A stretch of 64,000 nucleotides of DNA, taken from Archilochus colubris (taxonomy: Eukaryota; Chordata; Aves; Apodiformes; Trochilidae). The notes beneath the pieces are model-generated. The model made no database searches. It saw only the letters and a program-made list of their open reading frames with translations, and was not told where the DNA came from. How positions within the stretch are numbered: the first letter of the stretch is position 1; each line of letters opens with the position of its first letter. Of this stretch, positions 38,307 through 51,000 are shown in pieces. The DNA is taken from NCBI GenBank assembly GCA_023079485.1, contig CM041083.1:140877052-140941051 (forward strand), given 5' to 3'. The position numbers and the translations under genes are program-made.

Positions 38307-38312
38307 ATTAAA
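38307..38312 (+). promoter_or_regulatory. RASA3: Distal poly(A) signal ATTAAA
   Basis: The common variant ATTAAA is followed about 20-35 nt later by a G/T-rich downstream element (CTGCGTGCACATTTGGAGTC), the usual arrangement around a cleavage site. It is the better-supported end of the transcript. Confidence 0.6.
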
Positions 38313-38922
38313 AGAAATGTTTATTTCTGAAAACTGCGTGCACATTTGGAGTCTGTTGAGATTCACAGTCGTCACCAGGGGTGCCTGTTGGCACAAAATG
38401 GGCTGTTCAGAGTTGGACCATGGATGGAGATCCTCGTGAGAGTAAAACAATCTCTGTCGGAGCTGCTGACTCCCATCCTTGCTCCTACTCCCTTCCCCTC
38501 CCTTTTTCTGGGGTCAGCGTTGCACCCACGAGACTCTGCAGTGAACCAGCACCAATCACAAACTACTCTGACAAAGCAAGCAGTGATCTCTTAGCTAGAT
38601 AAGACCTTTTGAACTGATCCCTCACGTTACTGCACAGCTCTTGCTGCTGAAAGGGAGGGGTGGGTCCACTTGTAAAGGACAGGAGGAAAAAGTTGGGAGC
38701 ACAGCACCCTGTGTGTAGGTTGGTTCCTGACCCCATGGAACCACCACCCTTCTGAACAGGACTTGTTCAGTGGCAAAGAAGGCAGAGTCAGAGAGGGGAT
38801 CCCCCCAGGCCCACTGTAGGGTTTTATGGCAAAACAGTGAGCAAAAAAGCAGAGGATGAAAGGAAGGCTCTGCTCAGATCCACATGAGGATAAAGCTGCC
38901 CTCACCGTGATCCACAGGGAGA

Positions 38923-39305
38923 TCAGCCTGGAGAAGTATGTTCAGCCTGGAGGCTCAGGGGAGACCTCATCGCTCTCTACAACTCCCTGAAACGAGGGAG
39001 TAACAAGGGGGGGTTGGTCTCTTCTCCCAGGCAACTCTCAGCAAGACAAGAGGGCACGGTCTCAAGTTGTGCCGGGGGAGGTTTAGGTTGGATATTAGAA
39101 AGAATTTCTTTATGGAGAGAGTGATCAAGCATTGGAATGGGCTGCCCAGGGAAGTAGTGGATTCTCCACCCCTGGAGATATTTAAAAAGGGACTGGATGT
39201 AGCACTCAGTGCCATGGTCTGGGAACCACAGCGGTAGTGGATCAAGGGTTGGACTTGATGATCTCTGAGGTCCCTTCCAACCCAGCCAATTCTATGATTC
39301 TATGA
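38923..39305 (+). mobile_element. CR1 LINE 3' fragment (5'-truncated)
   Basis: It starts in the CAGCCTGGAGAAG...GGCTCAGGGGAGACCTCAT segment of the CR1 reverse-transcriptase C-terminus and ends with the AATTCTATGATTCTATGA tail. The reading frame is broken. It begins about 600 bp after the RASA3 poly(A) site. Confidence 0.93.
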
Positions 39306-40982
39306 AAACCTTGGGCATGTTGAGGCTTGTGTCCTCATGGGGATTTAGCTTTGGTTCTGAGGCACTGTGTGTCAAGTGCACTCACTGCTTCTTCTGTTGG
39401 GGAGTTTTTTGCAGGAAGGCTGAGCAGCAGCTCCTCTGGGATAGAAATCTGTCAACCAGCTCGTTCAGGAGTGGTTTAGTCTAGCCCTTGTTCAAGATGT
39501 ATGGTGTATGAGAACACAGGTGAGCATTTCTGAGGAACTTCTGAAGAAGATCTTCTGCAGGCATGCCCTAGCTGAGTGACAGTAGTGGTTTAACAGATAA
39601 ACCACAGCCAGGAAAGAAAATTAAACTCATGGTGGAAGTCGCACCGCTGGTGTCTCAGTAAGGGTGAACTTGACCACAATTACACAAGTATGTGTTTTTG
39701 CTGAGAATTGTAAGCTCTGTTTTAAAAGCAATGTTTTAAGTAAGATGAGGTAGTGAAGTGGCACAGGATGTGCAAGAAATTAGCAGAGATAAATGCAAAA
39801 TTACTGTAACACCATTCCCAGTTCTCTTTTCTGCTGAGCCTCATTCAGTGTGTGCAAACTTTTTATTTTCCTGCTACTATGTCTTAGCTTAAGTCAATAA
39901 GAAATTTCCTGAAAGCTGCTTTTCTTTCAGGTTAATGTAATTAACAGAGTTAGTGGGAGAGTTGTGTTAAATCTGGTCTTCCAATACTTGCTTTAACCTC
40001 TGTCTCCTGGCTGCCTGCGGCATGTGTTTCTGATGGTGTCTGCACAATTACTGAGCACGTTGTGCCTGCAAGACAGATAGCTAGATAGGGGCACTTGAGA
40101 CAGCATCTTGCATCTGTAATGAAGAAAGTAACACAAAAAACCCCCAAAAACTATGGCCAAAAGCAATCATGTCAGGTCAGGTTTTTTTTCCATCTCTCTT
40201 CTATCCCAGTCTGAAACAGATTATTTTTGTCATAAAAAAAAGATTTAGAATCCAGACTGTTCTATCCTGAGACCTCTGATGCCAAAGAAGATCCTCATTC
40301 CTGTTTTCTCCCTTGTTGAACCAGTGCACTAGGGCACAGCTGATCTGGTGACAGCACCCAAATGGTCCTGGCCTGTGTCCAGTTCAGAGGAGGGGATGTC
40401 TCTGGCCAGGCAAATGCCTTCATGCATTTCAGAGCAAAGAATTCAGACTGAGGAGGAGCATCTGTAAAGCTGTACATCTGAAGCCAGGCTTCCTGTTAGA
40501 GTTCCCTTAAGGCAGTGGACAGGAGTTTAGTTGACAGATAACACCTTGTCACCTGCCTGTGTGTTTATAGGTGGATGGAGTAGAGGTGGAGAGCAGCTGC
40601 TGAAGTGGTGACAAATGTGAGTTGTGTCTGAAGCTGTGCTGGGATGTGATCAGCTGAGCAGCAGGAGTGAGAAGCTTTGTGTGTGCCAGAATCTCAGCTC
40701 TGTCAGCACCAGTGGTGCTTGGTTCTTCCTCACTCTGTGAATTTTTAATGATGTTTGTGTTATGAATGAGAGGGTTGAAAACCAAAGTTCTTGTCTGGAA
40801 ACTTCAATGTAAAAATCACTGAATGGAAGAAAGAAAAGCAGGATGTGCCATGAGCATGGCATGCAGTTAAGAAAAAGAGCAGCTAGGGTCCACCACATCC
40901 TTACAAGGTTCCTGGCTGTAAGAGTCAGCAACTGCTGTCTGAGAAACTGAGACAAATCAGTGAGAACTTCTGTCTACATGAG
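39306..40982. other. Intergenic, nothing recognised
   Basis: The sequence between a CR1 copy and the solo LTR has only short unsupported open frames, and no known repeat or RNA gene that I can recognise. Confidence 0.7.
40978..40982. repeat. Left target-site duplication ATGAG
   Basis: ATGAG directly precedes the LTR terminus TGTCCTGG and is repeated exactly at 41755-41759. Five bases is the duplication length made by ERVL-type integrases. Confidence 0.88.
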
Positions 40983-41314
40983 TGTCCTGGTTTGGGCCAG
41001 GATAGGACTGATTTTCTGCTCTTACAATTTTGCTTTCAGCTGAGTATCTTCTAAGTAGCTGGACTTGCTGAAATTAACAGCAAGTTTCTCACTCAGTGTC
41101 TGCTTCTGGGGCTGATAACACTCGATGTTTATAGTTACAGCCAGAGAATGGGATGCAGAATCAAGGCCGCTGCTCAGTTCTGAAGAACATCTTATGCTTT
41201 AGAAAGAAAAAGGGTGCAAAGGGGTCACACCTGCAACCCTCCTTTAGGGAGGAGCAGACAAGACAAGTGACCAAAATTGACCAGAGAATTCCATCCCATA
41301 TGCATCATACTTGG

Positions 41315-41320
41315 TATAAA
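41315..41320 (+). promoter_or_regulatory. LTR TATA box candidate
   Basis: TATAAA in the context TTGGTATAAATTTGAG, about 330 bp into the LTR, is placed as expected for a U3 promoter. Confidence 0.5.
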
Positions 41321-41619
41321 TTTGAGGGATCACGTGGGTCAAACTCCTTCCTTCTTTGTCTGTGGCCAGCATCCTGGGAGGATTCCATCCATTCCTCTGC
41401 CTGTGGTCCTGATCCATGCCAGCCCATATCTGTGTGTTCCTGCCTCCAGCTCTGACTGCTGCCAACTCCAGGAGTCCAGCCTGGACTTTCCCAGGGCTGC
41501 CCTGCAGCCTCGGGCGTGATGGGAGAATTACTGGAGGGGAAAGGGGAAGGAGTGTGGTATTGTTTTTCTGTATATTTGTATATATTTAATATTTTTTCCT
41601 TTTTTATCATTACTGTTTC

Positions 41620-41625
41620 ATTAAA
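41620..41625 (+). promoter_or_regulatory. LTR poly(A) signal candidate
   Basis: ATTAAA in TTTCATTAAAGCTGTGTC lies about 300 bp downstream of the TATA-like box, which would imply a fairly long R region if both are used. Confidence 0.5.
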
Positions 41626-41754
41626 GCTGTGTCACTTAGTTTCCAACCCATAAGTCTCTCTCCCTTATTCACTCTCTTTATGAGGAAGGGAAGGGGGATT
41701 AATAGAGAGCATCTATAATTCATTTAATTGCTGGCCCAGTGTTAAGCTGTGACA

Positions 41755-41759
41755 ATGAG
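41755..41759. repeat. Right target-site duplication ATGAG
   Basis: This is an exact copy of the five bases before the LTR, immediately after its terminal GACA. Confidence 0.88.
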
Positions 41760-44700
41760 AAGCTGATTTAGAGCTAAGGCACCCAGCTGTGCAATGCAGC
41801 TGTCTGAGGCACTTGAACGGTGGTGTGATTTTTGTCTCCATCCCCTTCCCCACAGTTCCAAGGAGGTAATTTCAATTTATAACCTGGTAAGCATGCCTAT
41901 AAAGGGCTGTGTGAGAAGCTATCCTGGACAGCAAGAGAATGCATGGATCCTGCCAGTCCTCATTAATGGCTCCAGGAAATGAATGCTGCAGGGGGGCTGT
42001 GGCAGCTGGAGGCTGGGATGGTGCTTAAAGCTAATTTACCAGCCTCTTCCCATGAGCCATCTTCTATATTCATTACAGCTGGAGACAAAGGCTATCAAGC
42101 TGACTAAAGAAGGCATTTCTGGCTCTGAGCTAATGTCATTAAAAGGAAAATTAATTATTCCAAAGCTCAGGCAAGTACCAAGGAATAGATAAGGCTCTAA
42201 GACAAAAGAGGGGGGGAGTGCTTTATTCCGGTATGTGTAGAATTTTAGATCTGGGCTGTGTAAGAAAAGACTGGAAGGAGCCATCAAAGAGCAAGTAACT
42301 GTTCTAGATTCCTAAAGTAACCTAAGATAAAATGGAATCCTAGGAGATTCATCCTGGCTCTAAGAACCAGCACACCTAACTTCTGAATGAGCTGTATGTG
42401 CCTTTCCATTTTAGTTCCTATTTTTCATCTGCTGCTCCATTTTGAGTCACTCTGATTTACATGAAATGTTCAAATCATTGGATTTATCGTGTTTGTGCAG
42501 ATCTATTGCTTTTAACCACAAAGTTGCCCGGTGTTAGGAGGTTTGCCTGCAACCTTAATGTGGATGTGTTGATTAAACAAAAGGCTCACCAGCAGCCTGG
42601 GCTCAACGTAAAGGATGTTTGAGTAATAAAAAGGTAAATCTGCTTTTTGCTAGTTCGAAGACATTGCTGTGCTGAATCTTACAAAAAACAAGCCCTGGTT
42701 GTACACAGTTCTGTTTAACATCAAGAGCAAATTCTCTCTGCAAGTTTGGAGCCTGTGTGGTGTCTAATTTTACTAAATTCACTTGACTTCTTTATCCTCT
42801 GTCACAGTTGTCACTGTTGCACTGTCCTGCACTAATGCTGGAAGTATGTTGTGGTTTGTTTCTGGTTTTTTTTAATTCACTTGAGGCCACAACAAATGTA
42901 CTACCTGGATACAGATGTTTACTTTTCTGATGTCTTGGTAAAGGTGACAGTGGTGCACAGTTTCCATCAGGTACCAGAGGTGTGAATAAATTAATTTATT
43001 TGATTAAGAAAGGCACTTTGGATAAGTGTAGCCATGTATTTCTCTGGGGTGGAAACTTATGGTTTAGTCACCATGCCTATGTAGTGTGATGCTGATGAGA
43101 ATAAAGGAAGCAAATTTTATTAATTATAGGTGAAGAAAAAAGGAAATACTTGATAAAAACAGAAACTGTGCACACACACAAAAAGGCCACCCTGAAACAC
43201 ACCGTGTTTTCTCTCTTTAGCAAGCTTTTCTCTGCTACAGCTCAGCTATAATTCCTGCTTCTCAGCCTCTCCAGCAGCCATCCTCTGGCAGCCATGACAT
43301 CCTATGCCTGTGATGGAAAGGCCTGGAGAGGCTCACAGCTGAGAAAAGCAGCTTTAAAAATAGACAGGCTCATGTGTGATGTCTGGAGAGGCAAACACTT
43401 TGTCTCCTGCTGAGCCACAGGGCTATGAGGACAACCCCATGGTATGTTTTCTCTTATGGCAAAGCCCCCTTAAAGACATTCCTGCTCCCCCCCCCTTCCC
43501 AGCTGTGGTTCAGCATCCTATTAATAGCACTGATGCATCTGAATTAGTGAAATAACTGGGACTTGTTAAAAGAAGGTGAGATTTTGAATAACTTGCACCT
43601 GACCACATTCACAGCAGCCTCACAAACACCTGCATCAGGCTACCTGAGGAGGTGGGGACAAGCCACCTGAGATTGCTTTGCTACCAGAGCACATGTCTCC
43701 CACCTGTGGTCCAAATCCATTTGCTCCCAGCCTGATCCCACCTCATGCTCCCTAATATTAAAATCACTGCTGCACACCAGTGACCTTCTTCTGAAGCCTG
43801 TGTTGCCTGTCTATCTGTCTGTCCCCTCTCTCAAAAAACTACAATTTTTCAGGTCACCACTGTCTTCACCTTTTGCCTTGTCTGCACATGCAGCTTGGCA
43901 GCTGCACCGGAGTCCTGCTGCTCTTCCAGCATGAGAACAAGGCAAAAGCAGAGAGAAATCCAGCTCTGGGACCTGGCTCTCCCTGCCATGTTTCCTCAGG
44001 GTTTGCTAAGGAGCTGGACCTGTGATAGTTGCTCTGGCACCCTACCCACCAGCTCTTTGCTGCCATGAAATCCCCTGGTGAGCACTGCCACAGACTCAAA
44101 GGCAGGTTTCCCACTGGAAAGCTGCTCCTGAACTTTGTTTGTCTGAAAAATACCATTCTTTTTCACTCCAGAGAAGCCCCCTTGGCTATCATTTCTATCA
44201 TTTCTATCCAAAGTACTAGAAAAGGGTGATGGTAAGCAAAAAGCCTTGTATGGAGCAGTCTGGAGAGCCTTCTGAGGGCACTTGGCATTGGTTCTCAGCA
44301 GAGGGAAGCTGCTGCCCAAGTGACTGTGGTGTCAGGAGGAGATATCCAATGTTTTGGCTTTATCTGGAAGTTGTGAACGCAGAAGAGATGGGATGAAGAA
44401 ACCAGCAGGTCTGGGCAGGTAAGTAAGTATCAGCTGGTCACATTAAAAGGAAGAAGGTCTGGATCAGGGGAGCTGGAGCAAGGCAGGAAGTGGCCAAGTG
44501 TCCTGGTGTTTCAGAGTCTGCTTGGCATTTAGCATGGGAACTGAGAGATTCAAGGTAAAGCAAGAGCTTAGGGGCTTTTGGCAGGATCAAGTAGAAGAAT
44601 CCAAGCTGCTTTTGGCCAGCAGGTTCCCAAAGTTGAGCAATGCTCCCTTAATCAGGTTGTTCAGCAATTAGTTTTCCCTGCCTGTTCATCCTGCCTAAGC

Positions 44701-44796
44701 ATTCCCTGCCATGAGAGAGAGTTGTTGGCTTGAGTTCTTCAGAACATCACCTGGATGAAACCCCTCTGAGCCACCACACATCCACCACATATGTTT
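41760..44796. other. Intergenic, nothing recognised
   Basis: About 3 kb between the solo LTR and the next CR1. A few splice-donor-like sites occur (for example GGCAG|GTAAGT at 44419-44424) without any coding similarity. I see no repeat I can name. Confidence 0.65.
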
Positions 44797-45069
44797 CAAG
44801 ACAAGAGGGCATGGTCTGAAGTTGTGCCAGGGGAGGTTTAGGTTGGACATTAGAAAGAATTTCTTTACAGAGAGAGTGATCAGGCATTGGAATGGGCTGC
44901 CCAGGGAAGTAGTGGATTCTCCATCCCTGGAGATATTTCAAAAGAGACTGGATGTGGCACTCAGTGCCATGGTCTGGGAACCGCAGCGGTAGTGGATCAA
45001 GGGTTGGACTTGATGATCTCTGAGGTCCCTTCCAACCCAGCCAATTCTATGATTCGATGATTCTATGAT
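44797..45069 (+). mobile_element. CR1 LINE 3' fragment
   Basis: It starts CAAGACAAGAGGGCATGGTC, runs through the GTGATCAGGCATTGGAATGG block and ends ATTCTATGATTCGATGATTC with one substituted tail unit. It is 5'-truncated to about 270 bp. Confidence 0.93.
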
Positions 45070-48000
45070 CCATGTGTGCAGGGCCCAGACGTAGCTGCAG
45101 TCTCTGTCCATCTGTCTGCTCAGCAAGGAGGAGAGCAGGGCTGTCCCTGCTCCTGTCCCAGCTCCTTGCATGTAGGTGCTGCAGGATGGGGTTGCTGGGA
45201 GTCTCTCCAGGCAAGGTTGCTCTGCCTGGCACAGCTTCTGCCAATCCTTCCTTCCCTCCTACCTGCCTTTCTCTAAATTCACTGCCTTGGCCCTGCCCTT
45301 CCAATACTATCCCTGTCTTTTGTCCCCACCTGGTCCCTGTGGAGAAGAGATGGGGATGGCCTCTACTTCCCAGCACCTTCCCCTTGTCCCACTTGCCTAC
45401 TGCCTCTTCCTGTGTCTCAGACCTCTTCTTCACTACTGCCCTAGCCCTGGGTGCCATCACCAATTAGGCAATCATTGTAAGACTCATTGTGGAAGGGACT
45501 TCTGGAGCCCACTTCATCCCATCTCCCTCTTAGAGGTCAGACAGATATTTCTACTCCTGACAGCACCTTTGCCTGTGAGGCAGCTCCTCTGTCTTTACTT
45601 GGTTAAGGAGGCCACTTGGTTGGCCTTCTGACATTGCAGAGGAAGAGGAATGAAGCTGGTGAGCTCTCTGGAGTAATTTTATTTTGTCTTCCCTTCCAAA
45701 TTAAATAACCCCAGTTACTCCATGGAGCTGGTGGGGTGCAAAAGAAGTGTTTTCATGCCACAGGTAACAATGCAAGCATCTTTGTAAAGTCTTACTCCTT
45801 GGAGTACTTATATGAAGCAGGGGCTGAGTGTTCGAAGATGGAGATTAAGGCCTTTGAACCTGCCTTAATCAGAAGTGGATTTTCTTTTGCAGAAATGCTG
45901 AAAAGTATCATATACAACTTTTACCACACTATTTGACTGTTACGGAACCAGGAAAATTCTAATGTCTTGTTGATATCCCCAGAAAACAAGATCTGCATTG
46001 CAAATTACTTCAAGAGCAGCCATAAGCCAGAGAAGATGGGATCTGTCTCTCCAAATGTAGAAGCCCATCATGTAGGTGCTTACATCTCACTTACTCAACC
46101 TCCTTTAGCAGCTGGGGGAGAGGCCCCTCTAGAATGTGACTCACAATTTTACATGTCTACCTTAGAATTAAATTATTCAAACCCTAAAAATTTCCAGTTC
46201 CCTTCTGTTGACCACAGGGAACCTGGCACGATCACTTGCAGCAAAGACGTCTAAAACTGGTGAGATGAGCCCCCAAAGGGTAATAGGAGAGGATTCCATC
46301 TGTGTGTGTGTGTGCCTTGGCATTCTCTTCACTCATCTTCATTTTGCAATGATTTTTCTTGCAAGCCCTGGTTCTTTTCACAGGGATTTTCTTTCCTTCC
46401 TGCCCTGGGTGCCACAGGGAGGGCTCAGGCCACTAGATGGGGGTGCTCTCCTTCTGGATCCATCCCCCTGCCCCACAGCACTGCTCAGCATGCCAGGTTC
46501 TGCAAGGATCTCAACCAGAAGCCCATGAGCCCTTCTCTGCACCAGTGCTGGCTCCTTGCATTGCTGGTGCCACATGGTTGACCCAGGTGGGTGGTGGGCG
46601 TGGGTCAACAGGCACCAGTGTAGGTTCCTGTTGGGCTGGCCAGAACCTGCTGTGCAGGGCTGCAATGTCTGTTTGTCCTTCTGCCTGCTGGGGGAGGAGA
46701 GGAAGACACCTGATCAAGTACAAAGCGGGGGCTGCTCCTACAGCTCCTGATGCACCATGAGGGCTGCCGGGACAAAGTGCCACCTCCTGAACAAGCTCCA
46801 TCTGGCAGGGTGAATCCCAGCAGATACAGTTCCAACCTTCTGTGGTGTGTCCACAGAGGTTTTAATTGGGTGCTTGAAACTGGGAAAAAAGGATATTGCT
46901 GCTTGGCAGAGGGCAGGCAGAGATGAGAAATGTAAATCCCCCCCTCGCTGCCTCAGCACCACCAGATGGATCAAAGTGAGGAGGGTACCTATTCTCCTCT
47001 GGGAGGTCACTTGGATCTAGGGCTTACAAGCAGCAATGAATTTCCTTGTTACTGCCTTTGGTTTACTTCTTACTTATTGTTGTATATCATGGGTGTGATA
47101 TTGATCTTGTTTTAAGAGTCTCTGCTCCCCTGATTTTCCTGTTCTGTCCTTCTTTCCAGCATGGATAGGAACAAAGCCCATGGCCACAGGGCCTTACAGC
47201 ACTAGTTCATGGTGTCCATGTTAGAGCTGGGCTAAAGGACTTATGTTCTCTAAATAGATCTGAAAAATGTGAAGGTTACTGGTATTCTTAAATTTGGGAG
47301 CTGGGATATCCTCCTATTGTTTTTGCAAGCACGAGCAAAACAAGAGTATTACAATATTTGATCAGTCTTCTGAAATATAATCAGGTGAAGAGTGCTTTAG
47401 AGCCCCTTGGCTGTCTGACCAAGAACAGCCATAAAGCACTTCCTTAAGATGAAGTAAGCATCCTTTGTCTGCTACTCTTTCATTTACAAGGGTCAGGTGG
47501 GGTTATCAGCAGTGCTGAGTCCTTAGCAGAGAGCTCTTGGCAAACCATCTCTGGCTCTTGGCAGAGATACCTCTTGGCATCCAGAGCCCAGAGGAACTGA
47601 GCTACCTCCCAGACAGGATGAGGCCAGAGAAGCAGGAGTGAGAAGGAGCTGTGCTAAGCCTGTAACCATGTCTGAGCAGCTTCTCACACCTTGGTCTGGA
47701 GAGGGATCTAGACTTCATTTGGGGAGGGATGAGGCATGCCAGTGACTTAAGGACAGGGGAGAAACTTTCTCCACCAGAATTCTTTCACGTCCCCTCCCCA
47801 GCACCACACATTCAGACCTTTTCCCTAAAGTGTCTTAGCCCAAACCTGACCTCCTCCTCCAGCCCTTTCTGCTGTCACCATCCTCTTGTGGCATTGGGAG
47901 TGGCTCCTGGCAGCTCTTCTGGGATGAGTAGACCCTGCTCGCCACCATCAGTCACCGCTGGCAGGTTTATGGAAACCCAAGGAGTTTGCCAAGGAGAGAT

Positions 48001-51000
48001 GTGCCTGCCTGGCACTGGTGAGGCTGTAACACCAGGGAGCACCTCTCCAGGGCACACCATGGAAGAGGCAGCATAAAGCAAGCCAGCTGTGTGGCTTTTC
48101 CTCCCTCTGCTCTGCAGAGATGGGCTGAATTCTTTTTGTTTACACTGCGTGTTTTTCCCTGGAAGACACGTGATGCTTGACCTGCAGCTATCCCTTCTTT
48201 AGAAATGTTTGCCTGAGTTTTGAGCCCACGCTGGGACCTGGGGAGTAGAGCACTTCTTGGCAAACCTCTCCTCTGCACCACCACTAAATAGCCTTAATAG
48301 CAGCAGCTTTTTTGTGCCTTTTGCCTGGGCAGACACAGGGACAGGGATGGTTGGAGGTGGGCTGACAGGAGATGCATGTCTGTGGCAGAGGCTGCTTTCA
48401 GCTATGTTGCCAGAGACTGGATGCTTTATGTGCTGGCTGGCTGAGATCGCTGTCACCAGATGCTGGAGCTTCTCATCCTTGGCTGTGAGGGCTAACAGGG
48501 ACCAGCTGAAAAGCAGATGCTAGTGAAAATGGGAAAACAGGGCTTTTTTATTTGTCCAGGTTGTTCTACATAGAGGACTAACACTCATCTTCTGTGGCTG
48601 GTGCAGATGCAGAAGCTGTGATCTGTAATGGTTTATTCTGAAGGGCTACATGGAAGCCACTCTTCTTTTCCTTTGCCAGGTAGCTTTCTGCTTAGATGAA
48701 TGTCTACTGCTTAGGTTCCTGCTTCTGGTCTGTCTCACACACATTTTCTGTGGCCTAAATATTACCTGCCTTGCTCTTTCATTGGGGTCCTGCTTCCATA
48801 AGACAGAGCAACAGTTCTGGTGGCAAAGGCTGGGGGCAAAGGAGATGAGTTCACCTCTCATCAGAGCAATGGGTGTGTGCTCAGGCTGCTCAAAATGCAT
48901 CTGCTGCAAATGCAGAAGAGGGAGAAAAAAACAGGGTTAAATACAATATCCTTTCTCCTGCTACCTGGTTTGTTTCCTTTATAACAAGCAGAAGTGGGAT
49001 GATGCTGCAGGATTTCCACTCAACAGCAAGTAGAGGACATATCCCATGAATGAGAGGTATTTGTCACTGTACATGTTTTTAAAGGCTGAGGAAAGCACCA
49101 CTGGGCTAAAAGCTTAGCAGAAAATTTTTCTGTGAATGGAAATGTGGAATTTGAAAAAAATCAGAAGTATGGGATCAAATTCAGCTATGAGAAACCTGCT
49201 GGAGGTTAAATCTTTGGCACTCTGCTCTCTGGAGTATTCTGCTGTCATGGATAAGTGAGAGCTGAGTTACTTTCTCTACAAGTGAGTTAATCTTTGCTTT
49301 AAATGCTCAGTGTAATGTATGAGATTAACCACCACTTCCTCAGGCAACGAGAGCCCCATGGTCAAATAGTCCAGATACACTTTAGCCTACCTTGTTACCT
49401 AGGATGTCCAGCACTCTAGGACTCACTAACAGGGGACTTTCTTACCTCTTTCAGAAGTAGAAATCTGAAAGGTGGCTCTGAGAGATGTTTTTTTTACAAT
49501 GCGTGTATGAAACATGTACATCCTCCTGTGTCACCCCCACTTTCTCTTGTTAAATGGGTTTAAAATATTGACCCTCAGGGTTTTGAACAATCAGCAAACA
49601 AAATGAGGCTTAATTCAGTTTAGGGGACTTATTGGATGATACTTGGTGCCCAGTAATCCCTCCAGCATCTAGGAGACACTCCAGTGCCCTGGTGGAGTCA
49701 GGTGAGGAAAGTCATTATTTAATTCTCTTGGGCTAGAGAGGGAACAGCACCCTGCTCAGCTTTCCTTGATGAGAGAAAGGCCCCTGTGGTCTTAAACCCT
49801 TTCAAATCCTACCAAAATTAAAAGCTGATACCTTTAACTTAAAACTAACATCCCAAAACCCTGTTCAGGGCACTTCACAAACTTCTCTGTTGCCAGCTCC
49901 ATCTCCTGTTGAGAAACACTGATCCTACAAACCCTCTGGGCAGTGTGAAGTTGTGCTTGGAAGCCTTCATTTTGGAAGATACAGAAATTAGCAATGGACT
50001 CTATTGCTGCCACTGTTACCTTAATTTCAGTGGAACCAGATGCAGGACAATTGCTTGCTGGAGGACATTTATAAACCCTCTTCACACATATGCATTCAGC
50101 AAGGATTGCTCATTGCTACTGCTCTGCTCTTGGTGTGCATCATCAGCACCAAATGGAGCTGGTGCGGTATTTAGAGGACTGTTTTTCACTGAAATATACA
50201 GAGGATTAGAAGGAATTAGAATGTGAAGCTTTTGTCTGTCATCTGGCCCTTCAGCGAGGGAGGTCTGAAGACATCATTTCTCTTGAGTGTAAGAATTATG
50301 AAAGAAATAGGAAAGCTGTCTTCCTCCAAAGCCTCCCAGCAAACCTGGGAGCCTGTTCCATGCAGACAGCCTGTCAAGGACTGAAGAGCCTGAGCAGTGC
50401 TGACCCCTGGGGGCTGCCACTGAGTCCTCAGTGCTGTTGGGCTATCTGCAACACAGCTCTTCCAACTCAGGCTGAGGCATCAGAAAATATTCCAAACTCA
50501 CCATAGTTTTCTTTTCTGTAGGGCTTGCTTCCATGTCAGCAGCCTTACAGTGTTTGTTGGAACTACAGGTAATTTTCCATCCTACAAAGCATGAGGCTTG
50601 CTGCTGAGTAGTTGTTGGGCTGTCCAAAATCCCCTGTTTCCATCATTCTGTAGTAACATTTTCTGCTCTCTGCCCTGCCTCCATCAGTGCCACTGACACA
50701 TTTTCTTCCAGGTTACCAGTGTGCAACTGCCACCAGCTTCCCATGCCCATGGGAAACCTTGCTGTGTTCCTCAAAAGCACAACACTATTCCTTGCTGCAA
50801 CCAAATCTGTTACTTTTGTTGTCAAAAGAGTTGTGTTTCAGATCCATCAGCAACAAATATTGGGCAGTGAGTACAGTGGCCCTGGCTGTGCTGCACAGGG
50901 AAATAAATCTCATCAGACTTCAGTGCAAGCAGGGTCCTTAGAAGCTCTAGAGAGCATCCTTTTCTTCTCCTGGTGCAAATGTCTTCCAGGGCTGAAGAAC

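Larger units (their letters stand above)
36554..38330 (+). other. RASA3: RASA3 3' UTR
   Basis: The sequence downstream of the stop stays AT-rich, is free of recognised transposons, and carries two poly(A) signals, AATAAA at 37741 and ATTAAA at 38307. The distal end near 38330 is an estimate, about 20 nt past the second signal and just before a GT-rich stretch. Open frames in it are incidental. Confidence 0.75.
40983..41754 (+). mobile_element. ERVL-like solo LTR (772 bp)
   Basis: The element starts TGTCCTGGTTTGGGCCAGGA and ends GTTAAGCTGTGACA, with matching TGTC...GACA inverted termini and flanking ATGAG duplications. A TATAAA is at 41315-41320 and an ATTAAA poly(A) signal at 41620-41625, supporting plus orientation. 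No internal gag/pol sequence adjoins it, so it is the product of LTR-LTR recombination. The start resembles songbird ERVL LTRs that I remember; family naming is uncertain. Open frames within it are incidental. Confidence 0.88.

Noticed and set aside
40983..41754. Open frames inside the solo LTR as viral genes
   Set aside because: LTRs do not normally encode proteins. The frames overlap on both strands and no internal retroviral sequence is present.
45047..48523. Cluster of open frames of about 90-150 codons on both strands
   Set aside because: Several frames overlap on both strands in a GC-richer stretch. There is no shared motif, no exon-like splice structure and no family similarity, so they look like chance.
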